Shown here piece after piece: positions 46,180-57,072 of a DNA stretch of 64,000 nt. A model generated the notes under the pieces. The model did no database searches and was not told where the DNA came from. It saw only the letters and a list, made by a program, of their open reading frames with translations. This stretch comes from Strigamia acuminata (Eukaryota; Arthropoda; Chilopoda; Geophilomorpha; Linotaeniidae). Every line of letters begins with the position of its first letter. Position 1 is the stretch's first letter. The DNA lies in the NCBI GenBank assembly GCA_949358305.1, contig OX442318.1:3706501-3770500 (forward strand), read 5' to 3'. The position numbers were made by a program, and so were the translations under genes.

Positions 46180-47722
46180 TGTGACGGTTACACTGTCGTG
46201 TATTTTGCTAGTTTAGAACGATTATTCTGTCAATAGATGGCACTGATACGTTTTAGCGGTAATTTCGAAGTTCGGTTATTTTCAGTAATTAAAATATAAA
46301 TTACTATTTATATTTTAGTCTGTTTCAAGTCTAAACAGTTATTTAATATATTTTATGTTGTTTTGACTAGTTTACTACATGATTCTATTGAATTATGTAT
46401 AAACTTGACATCTTATATTCACCCCTCGCCACCCACTGGAAGTTGGACTAATTCCGGATTACAGTCAAAAGACTTAATCCGAAATGTGTCCTGTGTATCC
46501 AGTTCCTGGAACGGACCTAGTAGAGGACTATGTCCTGGCTATCCACTTCCTAGAGTCTAGGATTGGAAGGATTTAGCTGACCAGTGATCCCATTGGATCG
46601 ATAATCAGCCTATTGTCCAGTACGAGTATATATTCCCGTGTAAACCGGATATATCACTCGCTCTCTTGTTGGTGTTCTGTTCCTGACGCCACTTGAACTG
46701 GGTCTGGTGGACTTAGGGCCACTTGGGTGAATTTAGTTCATTTTGTTGTACTTAGGGACAATGGATAGCTGTAGCTATGGAAAGGTAACATTTATCAATT
46801 TAACATTTATTCTCAGAATTTCAGTACAGGCCGGATAAAGAAATACTTGATATTTAGTGTAAGAATCTAGAGTGGGTCGAAGATCCACAGACACACTCCC
46901 GCCTCTTCATGCCAACATTCCGTTGTAGAAATAAGTGTAGAATCTAGAGTGGAATATTGCAATTTCACAGACGCATTATTTGGGTAATCGACGTGGAGTA
47001 ATTTCCCGGTTACTCTCCCGCCAGTCAGAACCGAGTGGAGTAATTTCCCGGCGATGGCACAACCTTTCCTGCGAGAAACTGCTGATTCAATTCGCTGTTG
47101 GACGATGGAACATCTTAATTATTATTTTGATGTTGATTGCACTTGGGGCAAAAAATAGCTCGGCGCTATTTTAATTTATTCTTTATTTTTACAGTTATTT
47201 TATCCCGCTTCGTGAATATAATATCATGTGGAATTCTGTCGAATTTACATGAATATTTATTCAATTTATTTCGTCATGTTTATGACCGCGCTTTGCAATT
47301 ATTATCCATATAATAATTACAAGTGTGACGACTGCAGAAAAGTCAACCGCACCTCTCGGATATAACCCACCCAAGCCTAACCATTACACACCTTTTTAGA
47401 TCCAAACCAGAACCAGTTAGATGTCGAAACCATTCGAGTCCATATTCAGACGACATCTTTTACGTCCCGACAATAAGACCGATACACATTCTTGTTGTCT
47501 GACTGAAAACCGCAAGTGATATTATTATAGGGCTTTTGCCGACCGATTGTATAGTTTAACTTGCAGAATTTCGACCATTTGTCGGTCTAGTATTTATATA
47601 AATTCAAACCGGAATAAATTGTCATATGATTTGAGAAATCACAAGCCTCCGTATTTTACACTTTCACACAAGTTCTCGCTCTAATTTTCTAGCAATTGTA
47701 TCTCGCAAAGTCAATCGTCACA
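46180..47722 (+). repeat. 3' LTR of the gag-only element
   Basis: 1543 bp, same length and, as far as reading by eye can tell, same sequence as the 5' LTR at an offset of 5072. It is followed at once by the CATT duplication and the resumed 60-bp array. Confidence 0.93.
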
Positions 47723-50320
47723 CATTGAAAGGTAAATTGTGTTTAATTATGCTTGTTTTTTGTCTTTTTTTTCTTTTAGCCTATTTAAAGGTAAATTGTG
47801 TGCCTAATTGTGCTTGTTTTTTTTTCTATTTTTTCTTTTAGCCTATTGAAAGGTAAATTGTGTTTAATTATGCTTGTTTTTTGTCTTTTTTTCTTTTAGC
47901 CTATTTAAAGGTAAATTGTGTGTTTAATTGTGCTTGTTTTTTGTCTATTTTTTCTTTTAGCTAATTTAAAGGTACATTGTGTTTAATTGTGCTTGTTTTT
48001 TTGTCTATTTTTTCTTTTAGCCTATTTAAAGATAAATTGTGTGTTTAATTATGCTTGTTTTTTTGTCTATTTTTTCTTTTAGCCTATTTAAAGGTAAATT
48101 GTGTGTTTAATTGTGCTTGTTTTTTTTTCTATTTTTTCTTTTAGCCCATTGAAAGGTAAATTGTGTTTAATTATGCTTGTTTTTTTTTTCTATTTTTTCT
48201 TTTAGCTCATTTAAAGGTAAATTGTGTGTTTAATTGTGCTTGTTTTTTTTTCTATTTTCTCTTTTAGCCCATTGAAAGGTAAATTGTGTTTAATTATGCT
48301 TGTTTTTTTTTTCTATTTTTTCTTTTAGCTCATTTAAAGGTAAATTGTGTGTTTAATTGTGCTTGTTTTTTTTTCTATTTTTTCTTTTAGCCCATTGAAA
48401 GGTAAATTGTGTTTAATTATGCTTGTTTTTTTTTTCTATTTTTTCTTTTAGCTCATTTAAAGGTAAATTGTGTGTTTAATTGTGCTTGTTTTTTTTTCTA
48501 TTTTTTCTTTTAGCCCATTGAAAGGTAAATTGTGTTTAATTATGCTTGTTTTTTTGTCTATTTTTTCTTTTAGCCTATTTAAAGGTAAATTGTGTGCTTA
48601 ATTGTGCTTGTTTTTTTTTCTATTTTTTCTTTTAGCCCATTGAAAGGTAAATTGTGTTTAATTATGCTTGTTTTTTTTTTCTATTTTTTCTTTTAGCTCA
48701 TTTAAAGGTAAATTGTGTGTTTAATTGTGCTTGTTTTTTTTTTCTATTTTTTCTTTTAGCCCATTGAAAGGTAAATTGTGTTTAATTATGCTTGTTTTTT
48801 GTCTTTTTTTTCTTTTAGCCTATTTAAAGGTAAATTGTGTGTTTAATTGTGCTTGTTTTTTTTTTCTATTTTTTCTTTTAGCCCATTGAAAGGTAAATTG
48901 TGTTTAATTATGCTTGTTTTTTTGTCTATTTTTTCTTTTAGCCTATTTAAAGGTAAATTGTGTGCTTAATTGTGCTTGTTTTTTTTTCTATTTTTTCTTT
49001 TAGCCCATTGAAAGGTAAATTGTGTTTAATTACGCTTGTTTTTTTTTTCTATTTTTTCTTTTAGCTCATTTAAAGGTAAATTGTGTGTTTAATTGTGCTT
49101 GTTTTTTTGTCTATTTTTTCTTTTAGCCTATTTAAAGGTAAATTGTGTGCTTAATTGTGCTTGTTTTTTTTTCTATTTTTTCTTTTAGCCCATTGAAAGG
49201 TAAATTGTGTTTAATTATGCTTGTTTTTTTTTTCTATTTTTTCTTTTAGCTCATTTAAAGGTAAATTGTGTGCTTAATTGTGCTTGTTTTTTTTTCTATT
49301 TTTTCTTTTAGCCCATTGAAAGGTAAATTGTGTTTAATTATGCTTGTTTTTTTTTTCTATTTTTTCTTTTAGCTCATTTAAAGGTAAATTGTGTGTTTAA
49401 TTGTGCTTGTTTTTTTTTCTATTTTTTCTTTTAGCCCATTGAAAGGTAAATTGTGTTTAATTATGCTTGTTTTTTTGTCTATTTTTTCTTTTAGCCTATT
49501 TAAAGGTAAATTGTGTGCTTAATTGTGCTTGTTTTTTTTTCTATTTTTTCTTTTAGCCCATTGAAAGGTAAATTGTGTTTAATTATGCTTGTTTTTTTTT
49601 TCTATTTTTTCTTTTAGCTCATTTAAAGGTAAATTGTGTGTTTAATTGTGCTTGTTTTTTTTTTCTATTTTTTCTTTTAGCCCATTGAAAGGTAAATTGT
49701 GTTTAATTATGCTTGTTTTTTGTCTTTTTTTTCTTTTAGCCTATTTAAAGGTAAATTGTGTGTTTAATTGTGCTTGTTTTTTTTTTCTATTTTTTCTTTT
49801 AGCCCATTGAAAGGTAAATTGTGTTTAATTATGCTTGTTTTTTTGTCTATTTTTTCTTTTAGCCTATTTAAAGGTAAATTGTGTGCTTAATTGTGCTTGT
49901 TTTTTTTTCTATTTTTTCTTTTAGCCCATTGAAAGGTAAATTGTGTTTAATTATGCTTGTTTTTTTTTTCTATTTTTTCTTTTAGCTCATTTAAAGGTAA
50001 ATTGTGTGTTTAATTGTGCTTGTTTTTTTTTTCTATTTTTTCTTTTAGCCCATTGAAAGGTAAATTGTGTTTAATTATGCTTGTTTTTTTGTCTATTTTT
50101 TCTTTTAGCCTATTTAAAGGTAAATTGTGTGCTTAATTGTGCTTGTTTTTTTTTCTATTTTTTCTTTTAGCCCATTGAAAGGTAAATTGTGTTTAATTAT
50201 GCTTGTTTTTTTTTCTATTTTTTCTTTTAGCTCATTTAAAGGTAAATTGTGTGTTTAATTGTGCTTGTTTTTTTTTCTATTTTCTCTTTTAGCCCATTTA
50301 AAGGTAAATTGGGTTTAATT
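47723..50320. repeat. 60-bp array with splice-like units, right arm
   Basis: About 42 units. Here CCCATTGAAAG and CTCATTTAAAG units mostly alternate, making a dimer of about 121 bp repeated many times with larger blocks above it. Joining 41107 to 47727 restores one ordinary unit, showing that the LTR element interrupted a single array. Confidence 0.95.
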
Positions 50321-50324
50321 ATGC

Positions 50325-50900
50325 TTTCCTTGCCCCTGTCGTCGCATTCCTCGCCTTTCTTGTCGTATTCCTCATCTGTGTTGTCGTATTCCTCGTAATC
50401 AATTCATCATTCCGGTTTAATGACAATTAGGTGTCACGCATAACTTGAAGAGTTTATGTCGTGACTTTTAGGGTCACACATAACTTGATGAGTATATGCC
50501 GTGAGTCAAATGTCATTATGGTGTTCTCTGAATTACAAGCAAGCAAATTTTATTGTCATTTGCCTGCCGTAATGTTTACTTCTGGTTCCAAGTAGAATGA
50601 ATTATTTATCGTGAGTAAAACTTAGTTTTACATCATGATGCGGTTGGTGATTTATTCAACTCAGTTGAGTAAATCTATAACTGTTAAATGAATAAAATAT
50701 TAAATCCTATCGGGTCCGAACGGTAAGCTTCATCCATCGCTCAGCCCGATATCTTCGCGATCAGACAGTTGCCGTCTGCCTCACAGGACATTGATGGTAA
50801 ACGTCATCCATCACCAAAGTCCCGTGGCGTCACCCAGCCTAGCGAGTACTAAATGCTCGTACAAGCCTAATTCCTCGCCAGTGTGAGCGGTCATAACCAC
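50325..50900. other. spacer, no gene recognised
   Basis: Starts with short repeats of CCTCGCCTTTCTTGTCG-like words (50325-50400), followed by a duplicated motif around CATAACTTGAAGAGTTTATG and CATAACTTGATGAGTATATG. It may include the far end of the LTR relic to its right. Confidence 0.4.
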
Positions 50901-51654
50901 AAGTGAAGATGGAGGTTTCCTCACTCAGGGTCGTACTCACGGAACACAACATTATCCGTAGCTTCAATCTCAGTCAAAGATTGGTAATGCATCATTGTTT
51001 CGAGGACATCCAAAAGTTGCCTTTCAACAACCCACATTTCACCACAAACTATGGCAAGCAGCACTATCATCGGCGGAATATGTGCATATATAAATATATG
51101 CGGGCTCAAGTAAGTATGTGTGTAACAAATATTCTGACAAGAGCGAGCTATTTCCGGTTGCACGGGAATATATGCTCTTGCCGGACAATGGGACGTTTAC
51201 TGCTCCAATGAGGACAAGAGTTGTCAAAATACATCCAATTACTGAGTGAGTGGGTGGATTCTGAGGCCACTTGCTCAAGTAAATTACTCCCAGAAGTTAA
51301 ACAGGAACTGGATACTCAGGAGCTAGTTCTCTCTTAGGTACGGACAGGAACTGGATAGCTGGGACACATTTTGGATTAAGTCTTTGACACGTGTCCATAA
51401 TTAGTGCAGGTGTAAAAGGTGAGTAACCTTTTAACTTGGTTTTATGATAAATTCGTTGAATATTATCCTAAAACCGTCAAATAACTTATTTTCTGTGGAT
51501 AAATCATTAAAGAAGCTGTTATGAATGTTAAACTGGTATAAAACTAAGTTTTATACAGTTTAAACTCAAATCTTGTATTTCTGGTTGAATTTGCCGCTAA
51601 ATGTGGAGTGCGCCATTTATTGACTAATTTAGGCATCGTTATGTAATCGTCACA
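50900..51654 (-). mobile_element. diverged relative of the gag-only element's LTR
   Basis: Read on the minus strand it begins TGTGACGATTACAT and matches the 1543-bp LTR in several ordered blocks: GACTTAATCCRAAATGTGTC followed by ATCCAGTTCCTG, then ATTGTCC and CATATATTCCCGTG near the likely promoter. Identity is patchy. The left limit is uncertain. It abuts the pol relic's C-terminus by 18 bp, so it could be that element's own 3' LTR or an independent solo LTR. Confidence 0.6.
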
Positions 51655-52636
51655 AAAACAACACTGCACACTTCACAAGTCCAATCGAACCGGTGCTCTG
51701 ACTTCTCGTCCACTGCGTGTAAACGTCTTCACAGGAGCACTGTCGCTCACACCTTGTTCATGTCCGCTGCTCTCCTTCGTTTCCGCCGTTGATGTCATCT
51801 GAGCCGGTCTGGCCTGCTCGGCTGATCCCTCGCCGCCCCATCGATTCTCCGTCGCTGATGGCAACTGCGCGCGAGTATGCTTTACCACACTCGTATTTCT
51901 TCTGAGCACCTGACCATCAGCCATCTCTACCACCACTGATTGCGAATAATCCGTCTTGCCCCCAATCGCCGCGCCCTCCCAATTACGGTGCCCCGTCTGC
52001 ACACGAACCCGGTCTCCGACCTCAAAATCCTGCGCAATTCGTGCTTGACGATCAGCATACCGCTTCTGGGTGGCACGTGCCGTAACTAATGCTTCTGTCA
52101 CTCCTTCCTGCACTTTCGGCTCCAATAAACTGACATGACCATTTAATAACGATTGTGTTCTCCGACTAAATAATCGCTGCACTGGCGACCACAAACTCGT
52201 ACTTCTTGGCGTATTTCGCCAATTTAACAACGGAAGGTACACATCCGATCCGTCACGCGTACACTGCTTAATGAGGTTTTGGCTGACTGAACACTGCGCT
52301 CCGCCAAACCGTTTGCCCTGGTAAACCTCGGCGACGACACGCTGTGTACAAAATCCCAATCCGTCGCGAATTTCCGAAACTCATGTGACGAATACTGTGG
52401 ACTTCCGTCGCTTTCTACCACCTTCGGAATACCATGCACTGCGAAAAACCGTTTAATCTTCTCTATGACTTTCCCGGCCGTCAACTGGGATACTTCATAA
52501 AACCCCGAGTAACTATAAGTTACCGTAATAAACTGCTGCCCCTTGATTTCAAATAAATCCGTTGCTACTCGCTGCCACGGTCTCTCCGGCACCAGTTTAG
52601 ACATGATCGGTGCCTTCACGTTGGCTTTTTGCGTCT

Positions 52637-52718
52637 GCTCACACGTACTGCACACCTTCACCATGTTCTCAATGTCCGCTCACACGTACTGCACACCTTC
52701 ACCATGTTCTCAATGTCC
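52637..52718. repeat. 40-bp tandem duplication inside the pol relic
   Basis: The segment starting GCTCACACGTACTGCACACC is present twice head to tail, close to the integrase zinc-binding region, and disrupts the frame. Confidence 0.8.
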
Positions 52719-53142
52719 ACCGTCATGCCTATCCAGAACACCGCTTTCCGGGCTCGTCAAATGGACGATTGAATGCCCAAATGGCCTTGGTGTATGTACG
52801 CCAAATACTCGTCGCGTAAACTCCGTGGAATAATCGGCCGTTGATTTTTGAACAAAATCCCGTCATACGCGGCAAGTTCGTCTCTAAAATTCCAATATGG
52901 TTGCACTACTGCTGGCACTTGCTCCTTTTTCTCCGGCCAACCGTCCAACACAACTTTGATAACCGCTTGACTTCCCACATCGCTATACAATGCCAACCGT
53001 AACTTCTTTTCTCTTCTCACCGTCATAAGCAACACGACATGAATTTGCAACTTATGCGTGTCCTCTTTAACCGGACCGGGTTCACAATCCCGACTAAGCG
53101 CATCTGCCATCCAAATCTGCCGAATCTGCTGCATCTGCCATC

Positions 53143-53651
53143 TAAATCGTATGGCAAAAGCCTGTTTCTCGATCTGCGGATACCGTTGCTGGCACGACGT
53201 CAGTGCCTGCATCGCATGCGAACTCGCATCGACAGACAACACAAGTCTTTCTGCACATCATAGTATGCCAACACTGGCGGGCTCTTCAATGCGACCTTGA
53301 TCAGGTTCATCGCCTTTTCTTATACGTTATCTGCGCTCCATACGGCAACAGATAAAAAAAATCCTCTGCAAACGCGCCGGCATACAATCGAGATTTTTCT
53401 TTGCAATTACCTCTAACGGCTTATGATCCGTTTCCACTGTTAACTTTTTTCCGTACACAAACTCATGAAACTTGTGACATCCAAATCGTATGGCAAAAGC
53501 CTCTTTCTCGATCTGCGGATACCGTTGCTGGCACGACGTCAGTGCCTGCATCGCATGCGAACTCGCATCGACAGACAACACAAGTCTTTCTGCACATCAT
53601 AGTATGCCAACACTGGCGGGCTCTTCAATGCGGCCTTGATCAGGTTCACCG
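53143..53651. repeat. 170-bp duplicated segment in RNase H region
   Basis: 53143-53312 and 53482-53651 are almost identical (offset 339 bp), including the codons for the LSVDASSHAMQALTSCQQRY block. One copy lost the following RNase H residues. Confidence 0.85.
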
Positions 53652-55702
53652 CCTTTTCTTGTTCGCTTGCCGTTCCCAACTGACGTCCTTATGCAATAAT
53701 TTACGCAGCGGCTCCATGTACACCGAATATTTTGGCATAACTTCGGCCAAATACACCGTCATTCCAAGAAACTGTCACAGTTCATCTTTGCACGACGGCA
53801 TCTTCAACTTAACAATGGCCACTACTTTTTCTGGGTCTGGTCTGATGCCTTCATGCGACAATACATGACCCAAAAATTTTATCTCTGTCGCCTCCATAAT
53901 ACACTTCTCCTTGTTAAGTCGAAACCCCTTTTCAAATAGTCGTCGGAGTAACTGCTTCACCAGCTTTCTGTTATGTTCTGTTCTGTGCTTGCTATTATGT
54001 CATCGATGGACACGTCAATGTCAGGAATGCCTTCCAAAACTCGCTTCATCATACTTTGAAACACCTCCGGTGCCGACACAATTCCAAACGGCAAACGCAA
54101 AAATTGATACCGACCCCACGGCGTATTAACTACCAAATACCTCGACGTGCGTTTGGTTACTTTCACTTGCCAATATCCATGCCGGAGGTCAAATTTCGCA
54201 AAATACTTTGCTTTTTTTAATTTCCGCTTTCTCTGGACCGCCTAACACGTAAGGTATTCTCATCGGCGCGTGAATCTGAAATGGAGCATTTTCATCAATA
54301 TCAATGTTGTACTCAAAATCTTTGACTGTTCCGAGACCCTTGAACACTTCGCTCTCGATGTGCTCCTTGCTCAACTCGGACTTGACCACATTAATCCGCT
54401 TCACCAAACCTAATCGCTCGAAGTGGCTCGCCCAAACAGCGTTGGTACACAATCGTCGACTACTTTGAATATTATCGGCGATTCACCCATTTTAACGTGC
54501 ACGGGACTTTTGCTTCACCCACTACTCTCATGTGGTGGCCGGTAAACGACCGTAACCGATTCGTCCTGAACGTGTGTACCGCTACACCCGCTTCCTGCAA
54601 CAACTTCTGCGATATCACGTTGCACCGGGCCCCCGGATCTAATTTCACATCTATCGTTCGTGCGTCATTAATCTTGACCCGCTCCGTCCAATCTTCACAC
54701 CACCGTAATCCGATCGATGGTGAATTCCCCGTACAGCAATTCGTCGTCATCATATTGCTCGACGGTGTCCACTTCCTTTTTCTTTTCTGCTTTGTCGTAT
54801 TTTTGACGTGGATTTCGATCAACCGCCGGGCTCGACGCTCCTTTACACATCATCGCAAAATGCCCTTTCTTATGACACTTGTGGCACTCCTTTTCGAATC
54901 CTGGACATTTGCCAAATGCATGTGTCCGGTTACACCGTCCACACGGCTTCGTTGACCCACACGGCGTCTGACTCGTGCGTTTACTTTTGCTCGAATTTTG
55001 TTTTATAAAATCCACTTTCGAGTCCTGCGAACCCTGGATGGTTTTCGCTTGCACTTCCGCAACTTCCGCCGCTTTCGCCAATTTTACAGCTTTTTCTAGC
55101 GTCAATGTTTCTTCTTCAAATAAATGCACTCGCAAAGTCTCACTGCGAACTCCGATTGCGATGATATCTTTCAACAACCGGTCCGCTTGCGCACCAAAAT
55201 TACACTTTTCACGAATTGTTTTGGCTTGTGTGAGAAAATCCTCAAATAATTGTCCTTTTTTCTGCCGCAAATTGAAAATTTGATACGCCGAATACATTTC
55301 ATTCACTGTCGGCGCAAATTTATCTGCATATTTCTTCCTCACAGCAGCTACATCTTTCTTTTGCGCGTCTGTTAGACCCAGCGTTTTAAAAATCATTTGC
55401 GCATCCGGACCCACACAACTCATGAATGTTGCTACTTGCTGTTCAGCGTCCAATTTGTCAATTTTGTTGTCCTTGGCAAACCATTCATATTGGTCACACC
55501 ACTGCTCCCACACGGTCGCCATATTCGTGGACGAAATCTCCAATGGTTTCGGTTGACGAATGGCCCCGCCCGGCCTTGTGGTTGCACCAAATGGATCTGC
55601 CATCACGTGTTTTATATCCAAAAATGTTTGTTTTTCAGTTCATAAATTCACTTAACTTCACTTTTTCCACAGTTCCAGCGACTGTGACCACTTCTGACAC
55701 CA

Positions 55703-55837
55703 TGTAACGTTCAATCGTGTTGGTTGCGATAAAAGTAAACTACTCCCGCCATGATAACTAGCACGAGAGTGCTTCTTTATTGCCTAGCGCCACCTAGTAT
55801 CGACATACGAACTACGGCGCTCCAGCCTCATGTTACA
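55703..55837 (-). mobile_element. 5' LTR of the gypsy relic
   Basis: A 135-bp segment bounded by TGTAAC / GTTACA inverted ends, with AATAAA inside on the minus strand. Next to it on the gag side lies TGGTGTCAGAAGTGG (minus strand), a primer-binding site fitting a leucine tRNA 3' end. No second copy of this LTR is found near 51.6 kb, so the 3' end is lost or replaced. Confidence 0.7.
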
Positions 55838-55982
55838 GCAACTTCGCAACTTTTTACGTTATCTCCACGTGTTTTTACGCAAATTTCCTGAAATTTTCTT
55901 CTTTTTGTTTCCTTCGTTTCCGTCTCCAATCCGAACGTTATCTACACGTGTTCTACGTATAACGCATGTCGTCTCCTTCGTC

Positions 55983-56133
55983 TCCGTCTCCAAATTTCTC
56001 CGCCTCCAAATTTCTCCGCCTCCAAATTTCTCCGCCTCCAAATTTCTCCGCCTCCAAATTTCTCCGCCTCCAAATTTCTCCGCCTCCAAATTTCTCCGCC
56101 TCCAAATTTCTCCGCCTCCAAATTTCTCCGCAA
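55983..56133. repeat. 16-bp tandem repeat
   Basis: About nine perfect copies of CTCCAAATTTCTCCGC. The Arg/Glu/Gly-rich or Ser/Pro/Leu-rich open frames on both strands come from this array. Confidence 0.9.
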
Positions 56134-56139
56134 CTTGAT

Positions 56140-56650
56140 TTTCGACAATGTTAAGCCCACGCGCTCTTCATCCAAATCTTCGTCATCAACTTCCAACTGT
56201 TTTCAACTATTTTCATCTTCCCCAAAGTCTTTTTACGTCAACTGCGCCATGTGAGAAACGAAACGACAACCGTATTGTTTGAATGTCGTGACAAGACTAC
56301 TTTATTACCAATCATTACAAATAGAGCAAATCTTAGCCGAAACTGGCCAACAAGGGGAGCTATCGCTCACAGCTGGGTTGCCCGAGAAGTTCACGGGCGT
56401 GACCAAAGGTCAACTGCACGTGGCGCCAAATGTCGCCAGTGGACTAAAAGGGTTATAAGCTCAGTTAAAGGTAAAATTGTGTTTAATCATGGTTATTTTC
56501 TTTTTTTTCTATTAGTTACTTTATTTTATTTGGCTTTAGTTGAGATTTTATTAATAAGTGTTATATCAAATGTACATCGGTGTACCAAACGTTAGCCCAG
56601 AGGATGAAATGGAGGAGCAAGAGGATGATGGCAATGAATTGACATCTGAA
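56140..56650. other. spacer with a stray 60-bp unit
   Basis: 56245-56455 is a GC-richer stretch that could be an LTR remnant but lacks a partner. 56458-56516 (AAAGGTAAAATTGTGTTTAATC ... TTCTATTAG) is one diverged unit of the splice-like array otherwise found at 37040-50320. Confidence 0.45.
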
Positions 56651-56657
56651 GTGGAAT

Positions 56658-56975
56658 AGGATTTTCTGGCCTAAAATGGGATTTTCTGGCCTGAAATTAG
56701 ATTTTCTGGCCTGAAATTGGATTTTCTGGCCTGAAATTGGATTTTCTAGCTTGAAATTAGATTTTCTCGCTTGAAATTGGATTTTCTTGCTTGAAATTGG
56801 ATTTTCTCGCTTGAAATTGGATTTTCTCGCTTGAAATTGGATTTTCTCGCTTGAAATTGGATTTTCTCGCTTGAAATTGGATTTTCTCGCTTGAAATTGG
56901 ATTTTCTCGCTTGAAATTGGATTTTCTCGCTTGAAATTGGATTTTCTCGCTTGAAATTGGATTTTCTGGCCTAAA
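56658..56975. repeat. 20-bp satellite beside channel copy IV
   Basis: About 16 copies, mostly the CTTGAAATTGGATTTTCTCG subfamily. It occupies the same intron position relative to channel exon 3 as the array in copy II, though the dominant subfamily differs. Confidence 0.93.
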
Positions 56976-57072
56976 TTTATTTTTTGGTCTAAGATTTAAC
57001 TGAAACAAGGCAGTCATAAGTATTTACAAAAATGAGGGGCCAACATTGGAACTCGAATGGAAGAGTATTTAC

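Larger units (their letters stand above)
41108..47722 (+). mobile_element. gag-only LTR retroelement, 6.6 kb
   Basis: Two 1543-bp LTRs that look identical by eye, a 4-bp target duplication CATT (41104-41107, 47723-47726), a primer-binding site, one Gag reading frame and a polypurine tract. Between the end of gag (45673) and the 3' LTR only about 500 bp remain, with no protease, reverse transcriptase or integrase frame. Intact ends and matched LTRs imply a recent insertion, so the missing pol is a property of the element and not decay. It would depend on enzymes supplied in trans. Confidence 0.93.
51673..55621 (-). pseudogene. decayed Ty3/gypsy-type gag-pol retroelement
   Basis: Minus-strand order is canonical: Gag (55621-54695) with zinc-knuckle pair CGRCNRTHAFGKC and CHKCHKKGHFAMMC; protease relic with LDPGARCNVI (family usually DTGA); reverse transcriptase pieces with FQIHAPMRIPYVL and FLRLPFGIVSAPEVFQ, where the YxDD box reads SIDD; RNase H (TVETDHKPLE); integrase with a TDLF aspartate, a SDGSPQYSS block and an NGLAE glutamate; and a C-terminal TRSGREV tail. 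Frames break repeatedly and the RNase H region is partly duplicated, so no functional polyprotein is encoded. Confidence 0.88.

Noticed and set aside
54497-55707. Plus-strand frames over the gypsy relic
   Set aside because: The minus strand carries the zinc knuckles, protease and reverse-transcriptase motifs; the plus frames are shadows.
55830-56196. SPPPNFSASKFLRLQ-type and EAEKFGGGEIWRR-type repeat proteins
   Set aside because: Both are translations of the same 16-bp array on opposite strands.
56245-56455. Possible further LTR
   Set aside because: GC-richer with LTR-like flavour, but no TG...CA boundaries, partner copy or target duplication could be shown.
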